Shown: positions 20,890 through 29,457 of the stretch, one piece after another
Position numbering within the stretch: position 1 is the stretch's first letter
Layout: every line of letters begins with the position of its first letter
Source of the DNA: a virus
Virus record (IMG/VR): IMGVR_UViG_3300024273_000117
Span: 1-36,172 of that record
Strand: one strand, 5' to 3'
Length of the DNA: 36,172 bases
Translations under genes and position numbers: made by a program
Notes under the pieces: model-generated
What the model saw: only the letters and a program-made list of their open reading frames with translations
What the model was told of the DNA's origin: nothing
The model's database searches: none

Positions 20890-21236
20890 TGAAACACTCA
20901 ATTGGACTTAGCCCTGTAGCGGCAACTCTTACAACCATCCTGACCGTCCCTGCTGGTTATAAAGCAGACGTAAGCACTTTGTTTATTAGTAATGCTACCG
21001 GTAATAACAAGCACTTTACAATCTATTGGCAACACGCTCACGATGCCACACATAAGGTATATATTGTTACTGAAGCTATCGTAGCGCCTAATAGTTATAT
21101 CCAATACACAGATAGTTTGGTTATGCAAGCAGGGGACTCTTTACACTTTAACTCAGAAGCTGGTTCAGCGCCTTCTGTTATTGCCTCGTTTGACCTATAT
21201 AAAGAAACCCCTATAGCCTTTTTTGGCAACGAATAA
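20889..21236 (+). CDS. Small beta-rich virion protein
   Basis: The ATG at 20889 (TAATG overlap) gives 115 residues: MKHSIGLSPVAATLTTILTV, PAGYKADVSTLFISNATGNN, HFTIYWQHAHDATHKVYIV and a later LVMQAGDSLHFNSEAGS. The alternating strands and the PAG-K-x-x-V-x-x-L-x-I-x-N pattern are typical of small jelly-roll phage structural proteins, often neck or decoration proteins. The role is inferred only. Late promoter 3 starts right after it. Confidence 0.65.
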   Translation: MKHSIGLSPVAATLTTILTVPAGYKADVSTLFISNATGNNKHFTIYWQHAHDATHKVYIVTEAIVAPNSYIQYTDSLVMQAGDSLHFNSEAGSAPSVIASFDLYKETPIAFFGNE

Positions 21237-21239
21237 TGC

Positions 21240-21268
21240 TTGACATTTTAGCACAACTGTGGTATAAT
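21240..21268 (+). promoter_or_regulatory. Late promoter 3 (sigma-70 type, consensus)
   Basis: Perfect TTGACA and TATAAT with a 17-nt spacer beginning TTTTAGCA (as at 7285) and ending CTGTGG. It begins 4 bp after the previous stop and lies 20 nt before the adaptor gene. It would add expression of the connector, tail and internal virion genes. Confidence 0.9.
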
Positions 21269-21288
21269 AGCAACAAAGGAAACAAACA

Positions 21289-21948
21289 ATGACCTATTTA
21301 GATATTGTAAATAAGGTGCTACGGCGCTTACGGGAAGGAGAGGCTACTACAGTTCAAGGGGCTGGTAACACTAACGCATATCCCCGTCTCATAGGTGACT
21401 ATGTTAATGAAGCTAAATCACAGATAGAGACTGCTTACGATTGGAGCGCCCTACGTGATACCTTAACTCTAACTACAGCAAACAATACATTTAACTATGT
21501 GTTGGTAGGCTCAGAGAATAGTTTTAAGACGCTTGATGTTTGGAACGACACATCTAAGTTAGAGATGCGCTACCAGACCTCACATTGGTTTAACGAGCAA
21601 TTCCTACCAAACAACCCAGCCAAAGGCGAACCCAACTATTACAACTACAACGGTGTGGATGCTAACGGTGACTCACAGGTTGACATTTACCCTATTCCCG
21701 ATGGTGTGTACACTGTCCGCTTTAATGTAACTAAGCGTAAGCCAGAACTTTCAGCAGACACAGACACAGTAGTTATTCCTGTCCGACCCATCATATTGTT
21801 AGCAGTCGCAATGGCGATTGAAGAGCGTGGTGAAGATGGTGGGCAACAAAGTGTTAATGCCTACATGATGGCTCAAAGCGCTATGTCCGATGAGATTGCT
21901 ATGGACGCTGCCCGACATCCTGAAGACTCTATTTGGTATACCGTATGA
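21289..21948 (+). CDS. Head-tail adaptor (T7 gp11-like tail tubular A type)
   Basis: The 219-residue protein starts MTYLDIVNKVLRRLREGEAT and contains YPRLIGDYVNEAKSQIETAY followed by DWSALRDTLTLTT, the pattern of gp11-like adaptors that attach below the portal. SD AAAGGA lies 9 nt before the ATG. It is coupled by ATGA to the tail protein gene, the same order as T7 genes 11-12. Confidence 0.85.
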   Translation: MTYLDIVNKVLRRLREGEATTVQGAGNTNAYPRLIGDYVNEAKSQIETAYDWSALRDTLTLTTANNTFNYVLVGSENSFKTLDVWNDTSKLEMRYQTSHWFNEQFLPNNPAKGEPNYYNYNGVDANGDSQVDIYPIPDGVYTVRFNVTKRKPELSADTDTVVIPVRPIILLAVAMAIEERGEDGGQQSVNAYMMAQSAMSDEIAMDAARHPEDSIWYTV

Positions 21949-23510
21949 AACAACTAACACCTGTCTCCATTGTAGCCCCCGGCTTTTTCGGGTTGAATAC
22001 ACAAGAGAGTAGTGTTACTGTTTCCTCCAACTATGCCCTCGTAGCTGATAACTGCACCATCGACAAATACGGTAGATTAGGTGCTCGTAAAGGCTGGACA
22101 ATGCAAACCGTAACAGGTTCATCTGTTTTAAGCAATCAGTATGTTGAGGGTATCTTTGAGCATGTGAATGCGGACAACACTACAGACATTTTAGTATCCG
22201 GCAACAACAAGATATTGTTACAAGAGACGGATAAAACACTAACAGACATAACTCCGGGTAGTTACACTATATCGGATAACAACTGGAAGAGTGCTACTAT
22301 CTTTGACCACACATTGCTGGTTCAGAAGAGTCAAGCACCCTTAATCTTCACTAGAGAGAGTGGAGCACCTGTGTTACACCTTGAGAGCGATCATACGGCT
22401 CACGGTGGCCCTTACGCTCCTAGCTTTGGTACTAGTTACCCTAGAGATGCAATAGCCGCCTTTGGTCGCTTCTGGGTGCATGACGGCGACACAGTGTATT
22501 GGTCAACAGATATAGCTGACAGTACTTTCCCTGCCTTTGCTGGTGGGTCTAGCGGTACATTGAACATTGCATCTGTACTGCCTAAGAATGTGGATGTTAT
22601 CACGGCGTTGGCTGTTCATAACAACTTTTTAATCATATTCTGCGAACGTAACATTATTATTTATAGTGGTGCGGATAACCCTTTAGGTAACTTTGTTTTA
22701 GCAGACGTTATAGTTGGTGTTGGCTGTATTGCTCGTGACAGCTTACAGAGCACAGGTGGTGACTTGTTGTTCTTGTCTGGCACTGGTATCCGCAGTCTAG
22801 GTCGTTTGATTCAAGAGAAGTCTTTGCCAATGCGTGACTTAACACGTAACGTAAGGGATGACTTCTTAGACATTATGAATACTGAGATTGTTAGCAATGG
22901 CAACTTAGATAAAGTACGTAGTGTTTACTCTGAGGACAACGCCTTCTACCTTATTTCATTTCCATCAGCGCAAACCATTTATTGTTTAGATATGCGGTCT
23001 CCACTGGAGGATGGTTCAGCAAGAGTTACAAACTGGCTAGGTAGTAAGGTTGCAGCATTCTTACGAACCAGAGACCGTGAAGTATTCTTAGGTAAGTCTA
23101 ATGGTATTGGCGTGTATGCTGGCTACTCTGACAACGGCGCAAGTTACCGTATGAAATTCTTCTCCAACTTTATTGACATGGGGGATGTTACGGTTAAGAA
23201 GATACTGAAACGTATTAACGTAATTGCTATTGGTGGTAACGATCAATCCTTTGTTATTAAATCAGGTTACGACTATTTTGGCAGCACATTCTCTTATCCG
23301 TTTGTTATAGAAGCAGGGGATATATCTGAATACGGGATTGCTGAATATGGTATTGCTGAGTATGTGGCTGGGGTGTTAGTCGCTAAGATTAGTTCACCGG
23401 CACAAGGCAGTGGAGAAGTGGTTCAAATAGGCTTTGAGGCCAACGTTGCCGGTAAAGAATTAAGCGTCCAAAGAATAGATATATTTGTTAAAACAGGAAG
23501 GATTAACTAA
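21945..23510 (+). CDS. Tail nozzle/stabilisation protein
   Basis: The 521-residue protein starts at ATG 21945 (ATGA overlap). It has GFFGLNTQESSVTVSSNYAL and ALVADNCTIDKYGRLGARKG, the N-terminal pattern of podoviral tail tube proteins with a beta-propeller body. Many repeated strand units follow (for example VHNNFLIIFCERNIIIYSGA and LSGTGIRSLGRL). Near the end is a tandem YGIAEYGIAEY repeat. It corresponds by position to T7 gp12 (794 residues) or P22 gp10, but is shorter than gp12. Confidence 0.8.
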   Translation: MKQLTPVSIVAPGFFGLNTQESSVTVSSNYALVADNCTIDKYGRLGARKGWTMQTVTGSSVLSNQYVEGIFEHVNADNTTDILVSGNNKILLQETDKTLTDITPGSYTISDNNWKSATIFDHTLLVQKSQAPLIFTRESGAPVLHLESDHTAHGGPYAPSFGTSYPRDAIAAFGRFWVHDGDTVYWSTDIADSTFPAFAGGSSGTLNIASVLPKNVDVITALAVHNNFLIIFCERNIIIYSGADNPLGNFVLADVIVGVGCIARDSLQSTGGDLLFLSGTGIRSLGRLIQEKSLPMRDLTRNVRDDFLDIMNTEIVSNGNLDKVRSVYSEDNAFYLISFPSAQTIYCLDMRSPLEDGSARVTNWLGSKVAAFLRTRDREVFLGKSNGIGVYAGYSDNGASYRMKFFSNFIDMGDVTVKKILKRINVIAIGGNDQSFVIKSGYDYFGSTFSYPFVIEAGDISEYGIAEYGIAEYVAGVLVAKISSPAQGSGEVVQIGFEANVAGKELSVQRIDIFVKTGRIN

Positions 23511-23726
23511 ATGAGTAACTATATAAAACTCACAGACTACGCCGCTAAGGATTCACTCCCTACAGGCAATGCAGGAAAGATTGTTAAAGGTGCGGAGATT
23601 GATGCTGAGTTTACTGAGCTACAAACGGTGTCGGCTACCAAAGCTAATTTAGCTTCACCTACCTTTACTGGTACGGTTACTATACCTACTATTGATGGCG
23701 CGTCTATCAATGGTGGCACTTACTAA
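23511..23726 (+). CDS. Small tail-fibre-like protein
   Basis: The 71-residue protein begins MSNYIKLTDYAAKDSLPTGN, followed by KIVKGAEIDAEFTELQTVSA and TKANLASPTFTGTVTIPTID. These are the well-known N-terminal segments of podoviral tail fibres, here ending ASINGGTY without a distal domain. The ending resembles the 15086-16096 fibre's STIDGGTY. It may be a short adaptor onto which separate fibres attach. Confidence 0.75.
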   Translation: MSNYIKLTDYAAKDSLPTGNAGKIVKGAEIDAEFTELQTVSATKANLASPTFTGTVTIPTIDGASINGGTY

Positions 23727-23735
23727 GGAATTATT

Positions 23736-24533
23736 ATGGCTTTTGCAGATTGGATGTCGTTAGGCGGTAATGTGTTTGGAGCAATTACCGCAAGAAACGC
23801 AGGTAAAGACGCAGCAGCGGCTAGTGCGGCGGCTGGGCAACAAGCGGCGGCAGCGGCAGAGTTTAAACCTTATTCTATAACATCAGGGTTTGGCACTGGC
23901 TACTTTGATACGAATAAGAATCAAGCAGGTTATGAGATTGACCCGGTACTTCAGGCTTTCCGTGACCAGATGTATGGCGGTTCAGCAGACTTCTTAGGGC
24001 AGGTTACCACTGACCCCAATGCAGCCGCACAGAACTACTATAACCAACAACAAGGCATCATGGCTGGTAGTCGTGAAGCAGAAGATATTGCCTTACGTAA
24101 CCAACAGATGCAACAGGGTCGTATTGGTCTAGGGTTATCATCACAGGCAATGGGTGTAGGTGGCCCAGCAGGTATGGGTGGTGGCTACTTAAACCCCGGT
24201 CAATATTCACAGCAAGTAGCCCGTAACATGGCAGACCAGAACTTAGCTGCCCAGTCAATGCAAATGGCACAGGCTGACATCGACCGCAACATTGCTCGTG
24301 GTCAGGGTATGTTACAGACAGCCACAGGCTTAGAGCAACTGGCTATGACACCGCTTAGTATGGGTGCTGACATTGGAAGCCGTCAAGCTGTCTCTGGTGC
24401 TAATCAAGGTCAAGCATTGTTAGCCGGTGGTCAAGGTGCTGCTAATGCTAACTTAGCTTCTGGTTTAGGTATGGCAGGTATGTTCTCTAATGCAGGTAAT
24501 GCATTTAAGCCGTACCAACCACCAAAAGCCTAA
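23736..24533 (+). CDS. Internal virion protein A (ejection protein)
   Basis: The 265-residue, alanine/glycine/glutamine-rich protein begins MAFADWMSLGGNVFGAITAR and has long helical stretches such as QQGIMAGSREAEDIALRNQQ. Composition and position (first of three genes after the tail protein) match the T7 gp14/P22 gp7 group, which is ejected into the cell to form the DNA channel. The hydrophobic start could insert in a membrane. Confidence 0.75.
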   Translation: MAFADWMSLGGNVFGAITARNAGKDAAAASAAAGQQAAAAAEFKPYSITSGFGTGYFDTNKNQAGYEIDPVLQAFRDQMYGGSADFLGQVTTDPNAAAQNYYNQQQGIMAGSREAEDIALRNQQMQQGRIGLGLSSQAMGVGGPAGMGGGYLNPGQYSQQVARNMADQNLAAQSMQMAQADIDRNIARGQGMLQTATGLEQLAMTPLSMGADIGSRQAVSGANQGQALLAGGQGAANANLASGLGMAGMFSNAGNAFKPYQPPKA

Positions 24534-24570
24534 CAAGATAAATGAAACACAGTATAAAAGGAGTTAACTA

Positions 24571-25710
24571 ATGGCTGGCTTATTTGATTATCAATCTCCA
24601 GAGAATATGAGGGCTGCACGTTTACAACCACTATTGGTGTCGGGCGCTCAAATGGGTCAGCAGCCGTTGTTAAGTCAACTGGTGTCGCAGATGAGTAACG
24701 CTGGTGCTAACATTGGTGCTACTGGTGCTGGCATGTTAGGGCTGCAATTGCCGGAAGAGGCTCGTCAACAACAAGTGCAAGGCATAATGCAGGGTGTTGA
24801 TTTAACTAGCGCAGAAGGGCTTATGGGGGCTTCTAAGAGGTTTTCAGAAGCAGGGTTTCCAGAGGAAGCACTTAAAACAAGCGAGCTTGCGCTGGCTCGT
24901 GCGCCTAAAAGCGATGTCAATGCCTCTTTATTAGCTAATTTTACCACGGACAGTGTTGCTGCATTTAACAAATCTAAAAATCCTGCTGAATTAGTTCGCT
25001 ACACACCAGAAGAAAAGGCTAAAATTTCTGCATATGGGCAGCAGCTAGTAGATGAAGGTTTGAAAGTAGGGAGTCCTGAATACCAAGCAGTAATGCAAGC
25101 ATACAACAAAGCGGCAATTACAGGAAAAGCAAAAGGTCAAAGCACTACAATAGAACTTCCGGGAGACGCTAAAGCTGTAGACATTCCTAAGTTTAGGTCT
25201 GATTTACAAAATACTGTAAAACCATATACACAGACTATTGATGCCGCTGATACTGTTATTGCTGCTATTGACTTAGGAATTGATGAAGGTAACTTTGTAG
25301 CAGCTAAAGGTGCTGCCGTAGCTTTAGTAAAGGCTTTCGGTGACGGGACTGTTAGTCGTATTGAAGCGGAAAAGAATGGAGCAGACCCCTCTATTATTGG
25401 TGGCGGTATTGATGCCATTAATAAGATGTTTACTGGAACTGCTTCTACCGATACAATGAAAAAGTTACGCAAAACAGCACAAGTCTTAAAAACGCTTAAC
25501 ACAGCTAAACGAAAGAAAGAATTGGATGTTCAAAGAGGCATTGCTAAAAGCTCTAAGATACCCGCTGATGCTGTTGACCTAATTTTCTCTGGTTTTGGTG
25601 AATCTGAAACAAAAAGAACAGTTGTTAATACCGGAACAATTACTGATGCGGCAGGTGTAGTTCGTAAAGTTGTTAAATACAGTGACGGGAGTGTAGAATA
25701 TGCCAATTAA
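24571..25710 (+). CDS. Internal virion protein B
   Basis: The 379-residue, helical protein (MAGLFDYQSPENMRAARLQP) has LLSQLVSQMSNAGANIGATG and a middle region (VDIPKFRSDLQNTVKPYTQT) found in podoviral internal core proteins. AAAGGAG lies before the ATG, and it overlaps the following gene by 11 nt. It corresponds by position to T7 gp15. No enzyme motif is visible. Confidence 0.75.
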   Translation: MAGLFDYQSPENMRAARLQPLLVSGAQMGQQPLLSQLVSQMSNAGANIGATGAGMLGLQLPEEARQQQVQGIMQGVDLTSAEGLMGASKRFSEAGFPEEALKTSELALARAPKSDVNASLLANFTTDSVAAFNKSKNPAELVRYTPEEKAKISAYGQQLVDEGLKVGSPEYQAVMQAYNKAAITGKAKGQSTTIELPGDAKAVDIPKFRSDLQNTVKPYTQTIDAADTVIAAIDLGIDEGNFVAAKGAAVALVKAFGDGTVSRIEAEKNGADPSIIGGGIDAINKMFTGTASTDTMKKLRKTAQVLKTLNTAKRKKELDVQRGIAKSSKIPADAVDLIFSGFGESETKRTVVNTGTITDAAGVVRKVVKYSDGSVEYAN

Positions 25711-28405
25711 TGCAGCAGACGTTCAGTGGGATAAACCATTAACTATTTCTGATAAAGATGTACAATGGGATGATGCACCTAAAGAAGAACCCCAAGTATC
25801 TACATTAGATTACTATATTGATCGTTTTAAGAAAGGTGTTTCTGGAACATTATCAATGTTTATGGAAGGCGCAGGTCAGGGTCAACTCTCTATGGGGGAT
25901 GCGTTAACAAATAGAGAGCCTTTAGCTCCCCAAACAGGCGTGTCAGCAGCGCAGATGCAAAAAGAGTTTGCAGGTGTGAAGAATGTACCAGCACCCTCAA
26001 CGGCAGATAGGTATATTGGTGGGGCTATTGAAGCAGTTGCTGACCCTCTTTCTTATATACAGCCGGGTGGTTTGTTAACTAAACTTGGTCTGACTGCTGT
26101 CGGTGGTTCGGCTGCTGAAGCTGGCGGTGATGCTGGTTCTTTTGCAGAACGGAAGATGCGTTCAGGTGAAGAATCTGGTGTTGGTCGGTTAGCTGGCTCT
26201 TTAGTCTTTGGTGTAGGTACTCCTGTAGCGGCTCAGATTTCTGGTGAAGCTACACGAGCACCTATTAATGTTGGAATGCAGTTGTGGAAGAAACACAAAG
26301 CTGTTCGCCTAGACCCCGGCGCTGCTGAAGACATGGTTGCTGCTGGTGCTGCTAAACGAATCTTAGAGCAAGCTGCCTCTGCGTCAGGTGCTGACAACAT
26401 TGAAACATTGATGGCTGATATTTCTAAAGCATCTAAATATGTTACAGGAAAAGAAGCTCCTTTGTTAGTAGGTGCGTTAGATAACCCCGTCCTTCGTGAT
26501 AAGTATATTAACCTAGTACGCACAAACCCTGAATTTAGGCAGCGTGTGGATGAAGAGTTAAAGAATATTGCTGTTGCGATTGACAATAAAACAGATAAGA
26601 TATTTGGTTCTCGTTATGCTGCTCAAACTTTAGGTGAAGGTGTTAAAGTTAATAACGCCCGTAAGCAGATTCTGGAAATAGACAGTAGGATTGAAAAACT
26701 AACATCTCCTACAGTCACTGCTTCAGGTGTTGACATTTCTAGACCTATTTCATCTTTGATTGAACAAAAACGAAAGGTTGTTACTAAGGAATTAGGTGGC
26801 GAGTATGAAGCCTTAAAAGCTGAAGCAAGAAGTGCTGGCGTAGTGATGGATGCTGAAGCCACAAAAGACTTGTATAACTTTGTTGAGGGTAACAGACTAC
26901 GTGACATATTTGGTAGGGGTACAGAGCCGGAGAAGAAGATTGCAGCTTTGTTATCTCCTCGTGTAACAGTCCGGGCTGATCTTGACCCTAACATTGTTGC
27001 GTTGGAAAAAGCGGCGGGGTTAGAATCAAAAATACCTAAGACTGAATCCTTTAAACCAATGACTTTTGACGATGTAGACAGTTTAAAACGACTTGTCAAC
27101 GATAGGTTACGTGTTGTTAAAGACCCAGCACAGATAACCAAACTAGAAGATTTAAAGGGTATGTTATCTAGTGTACGTGAGCGTTACCTTCCTGAAAAGT
27201 ATAACACCGCCTTAAAGGAGATTGATTCACAGTATTTTGAACGTATGGGTATTCCTTTCCGTAATGCTCAAGGTATTAAGGATATAGACTCCGTAAAATA
27301 CGCTTCTCAAGTAGCTCCAACATTGTTAAAGAACAAAGACTCGTTATCTGACTTTTTAAACGTAGCTGGAGAACAAGGTAAAACTATTGCAACTACTGCT
27401 GTGTTGGCTAAAGCCTATACTGACACTGTAAAGGATGGCATCTTCAACACTGCTTCTTTAGCTAACTTTATTAAGAAAAACACTCAGAATGGTATCTTAA
27501 AACAAGTGCCTGAAGCTGAAGCAATGTTAAAATCAGCTTTACTAGATAGTAAGGTGTTGACACGATCTAAGAATTTGTTAAATAACCAAGCCCAACAAGC
27601 GGAAAAGCGTATTGCTGATAACTGGATAACGACAACTGATGAGCCTGACTTTAATTCCTTAACTACTAAGTTTATGAATGATGGTCGCGCTCGTGCTAAG
27701 ATCATGAAGGACTTAAAGGACTTATCTCCTGAGTCTTCTAAAGCTGTTATGCAAAGTATTAGGGCTGAGATTGCTTTTAAAGCTAAAGGAAACGGTGACG
27801 GTGGATTAGCTTACTTAACTAACCCTACTAACAAAGCAGCTTTAAACACTGCTATGGGTGTAGGTTATCAGGAACGGTTGGCGAACATTGTTAAACTATC
27901 TGATGCTTTAAAATTAGCTAATGTGGACAACTTAACTGTTCAATTAACTAAATCTCAAACAGATGCTTTAGGTAACTTAGTTGGTGGTTTAGATATTCCA
28001 TTTGTTGCTTCTACTTTAAGAGATCGTATTTCTTCTAATACACAGAAAGCAGTTAGACTATTATCTAGAATTAACGTGACATCTATTAATGCTAAAACAG
28101 ATAAGCAATTGATGGAGTTATTCTTAGACCCTGATGGTATTAAAAAGTTATCAAAAGTAGCAAGCGATTTAAACTTTAAGATTAAGAATCCAATTGATTT
28201 AAAAAAGATTGTTGATACGTTTACAGATTCTTTACCAGCTAGGACATATATTAGTGTAATGGCTACAGAAGAACAAGAGCAACAACAACAACAACCGCCT
28301 GACGACAGTGACGGGCAAAGCAAGAGAGAACCTTATACAGTTGATATTGATGTGTCCCAAGAGCAGTTACGACAAAATGCTCAACGACTACAACAACAAC
28401 AGTAA
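25700..28405 (+). CDS. Large internal virion protein C (ejection protein)
   Basis: This 901-residue protein is the largest in the window. It begins MPINAADVQWDKPLTISDKD, has a hydrophobic/glycine region (about 110-200: IGGAIEAVADPLSYIQPGGL) and then long helical, charged stretches to a glutamine-rich C-terminus (polyQ at about 860 and at the end). Size and position match the T7 gp16 group of ejected core proteins, but I see no transglycosylase motif, so its peptidoglycan-cutting function, if any, must come from another protein. It ends just before the bidirectional terminator. Confidence 0.78.
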   Translation: MPINAADVQWDKPLTISDKDVQWDDAPKEEPQVSTLDYYIDRFKKGVSGTLSMFMEGAGQGQLSMGDALTNREPLAPQTGVSAAQMQKEFAGVKNVPAPSTADRYIGGAIEAVADPLSYIQPGGLLTKLGLTAVGGSAAEAGGDAGSFAERKMRSGEESGVGRLAGSLVFGVGTPVAAQISGEATRAPINVGMQLWKKHKAVRLDPGAAEDMVAAGAAKRILEQAASASGADNIETLMADISKASKYVTGKEAPLLVGALDNPVLRDKYINLVRTNPEFRQRVDEELKNIAVAIDNKTDKIFGSRYAAQTLGEGVKVNNARKQILEIDSRIEKLTSPTVTASGVDISRPISSLIEQKRKVVTKELGGEYEALKAEARSAGVVMDAEATKDLYNFVEGNRLRDIFGRGTEPEKKIAALLSPRVTVRADLDPNIVALEKAAGLESKIPKTESFKPMTFDDVDSLKRLVNDRLRVVKDPAQITKLEDLKGMLSSVRERYLPEKYNTALKEIDSQYFERMGIPFRNAQGIKDIDSVKYASQVAPTLLKNKDSLSDFLNVAGEQGKTIATTAVLAKAYTDTVKDGIFNTASLANFIKKNTQNGILKQVPEAEAMLKSALLDSKVLTRSKNLLNNQAQQAEKRIADNWITTTDEPDFNSLTTKFMNDGRARAKIMKDLKDLSPESSKAVMQSIRAEIAFKAKGNGDGGLAYLTNPTNKAALNTAMGVGYQERLANIVKLSDALKLANVDNLTVQLTKSQTDALGNLVGGLDIPFVASTLRDRISSNTQKAVRLLSRINVTSINAKTDKQLMELFLDPDGIKKLSKVASDLNFKIKNPIDLKKIVDTFTDSLPARTYISVMATEEQEQQQQQPPDDSDGQSKREPYTVDIDVSQEQLRQNAQRLQQQQ

Positions 28406-28408
28406 CTA

Positions 28409-28442
28409 AAAAGCCCCTATGTATCACTACATAGGGGCTTTT
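28409..28442. terminator. Bidirectional intrinsic terminator between converging operons
   Basis: AAAAGCCCCTATGTA and its exact complement TACATAGGGGCTTTT enclose a 4-nt loop: a perfect 15-bp stem flanked by A- and T-runs on both strands. It starts 4 nt after the stop of the last rightward gene and lies 16 nt from the end of the last leftward gene, so it can stop transcription from both sides. Confidence 0.95.
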
Positions 28443-28457
28443 CTTTTGCCTTTAATT

Positions 28458-28655
28458 CTAGAACATATCTAGGTCAAGCTCATGGAACGTCCCAAACAAT
28501 ATTTTAAAGAAGGGAATAGTTACCATCAGCCCCTCAAAGGCAGCGACATATGCCTCCGTCTCTCCTTCCTCATTCTCACTTTCTATAATGTAACAAGTAC
28601 TATCACTGGACTCAATATCAAAGCCAAACCCTAACCGCATTGTTATATTAAACAT
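28458..28655 (-). CDS. Last leftward gene, small acidic protein of unknown function
   Basis: Start at ATG 28655 is preferred over 28661: GGGAGG lies 6 nt upstream of it. It overlaps the phoH end by 8 nt. The 65-residue product (MFNITMRLGFGFDIESSDST) ends FHELDLDMF and is beta-rich at first and acidic. No family is recognised; it is downstream of phoH and before the terminator. Confidence 0.6.
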   Translation of the reverse strand: MFNITMRLGFGFDIESSDSTCYIIESENEEGETEAYVAAFEGLMVTIPFFKILFGTFHELDLDMF

Positions 28656-29382
28656 TGCCATCCTCCCACTTCGTCTTAGCGATGATGTAGTTCTTAACCA
28701 AACTACTCCTCACAATGTCGTCAATGCCAAACTCAATCTCTGTGAACTCACCCATGTTACGCAATATCTGCAAGAAGTCAAGAAGCCCACTGCGGTCATC
28801 ACGCTTTCTCAAGTCAACCTGCCTGTAGTCACCACACAAGAAGAACTTACTTGCATGGCCTATACGGGTAATAATGGTGTCCAACTCGTGCATAGTACAG
28901 TTTTGGCTCTCATCCAAGATAACGATGGCATTGTTAAACGTAGTGCCACGGATAAACGATGTAGACAAGAATTCAACATAACCTTGTTCTACCAATCTAT
29001 CCCACGCATCCTTTCGTTTAAACATCTCCGCTGCTATCTGCTTGTACGGCTCAGTGAACATACTCATCTTTTCAGCGGCATCACCCGGCAAGTGTCCCAT
29101 CTCACGACCCTGCACACTTGACCGGATAATAACTAACTTGGCATAAGGGTTAGTTCTGTCCATCACCTCCTCTAGTGCCTTGTAGAATGCTATGTATGTT
29201 TTACCCGTACCAGCCACACCGGACAAAGCACCAAAGTAATGACCTTGTTGATATGCGTCAAAGAACTCCTTCTGTTTGTCTGTCTTCGGCTGTACTGTCA
29301 TCATATCATCCAGCCGCATCTTTAACCCATGTTGCGGTTTAACTGGTTCGGTTTCTACTAGTTGCTTCTTACGTGTTGCCAT
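28648..29382 (-). CDS. phoH: PhoH-like ATPase
   Basis: Start at ATG 29382 (AAGGAAATAT before ATG) gives 244 residues. The P-loop is GVAGTGKTY (55-63) and Walker B is AIVILDESQN (D157, E158). VIIRSSVQGREMGHLPGD and a later FFLCGDYRQVD complete the PhoH-type RNA-helicase-like ATPase fold. Phage PhoH proteins are common in aquatic phages; their role is unsettled (proposed RNA or ribosome metabolism). It lies downstream of the nucleotide-metabolism genes. Confidence 0.92.
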   Translation of the reverse strand: MATRKKQLVETEPVKPQHGLKMRLDDMMTVQPKTDKQKEFFDAYQQGHYFGALSGVAGTGKTYIAFYKALEEVMDRTNPYAKLVIIRSSVQGREMGHLPGDAAEKMSMFTEPYKQIAAEMFKRKDAWDRLVEQGYVEFLSTSFIRGTTFNNAIVILDESQNCTMHELDTIITRIGHASKFFLCGDYRQVDLRKRDDRSGLLDFLQILRNMGEFTEIEFGIDDIVRSSLVKNYIIAKTKWEDGNV

Positions 29383-29420
29383 ATATTTCCTTATGTTATT
29401 ACTTAACAGAAGAGCCAACA

Positions 29421-29440
29421 CAAGGTCTTTTACAACCTTG
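29421..29440 (-). other. Small hairpin between RNR and phoH
   Basis: CAAGGT and ACCTTG form a 6-bp stem with an 8-nt loop in the 75-nt gap between the RNR stop and the phoH start. No T-run follows on the minus strand. It may be a processing or weak attenuation site. Confidence 0.35.
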
Positions 29441-29457
29441 GTTAGCCCTCTTACCCC

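Noticed and set aside
25137-25502. 121-codon minus-strand open frame in the second internal virion protein gene
   Set aside because: Same reasons: antisense shadow with no start signal.
26623-27141. 172-codon minus-strand open frame inside the large internal virion protein
   Set aside because: Antisense to a long helical virion gene, low-complexity serine/leucine composition, no ribosome site and no neighbours on that strand.
28240-28404. CAA/CAG-rich stretch as a microsatellite locus
   Set aside because: It encodes the glutamine-rich end of the internal virion protein and contains mixed codons, so it is ordinary coding low complexity.
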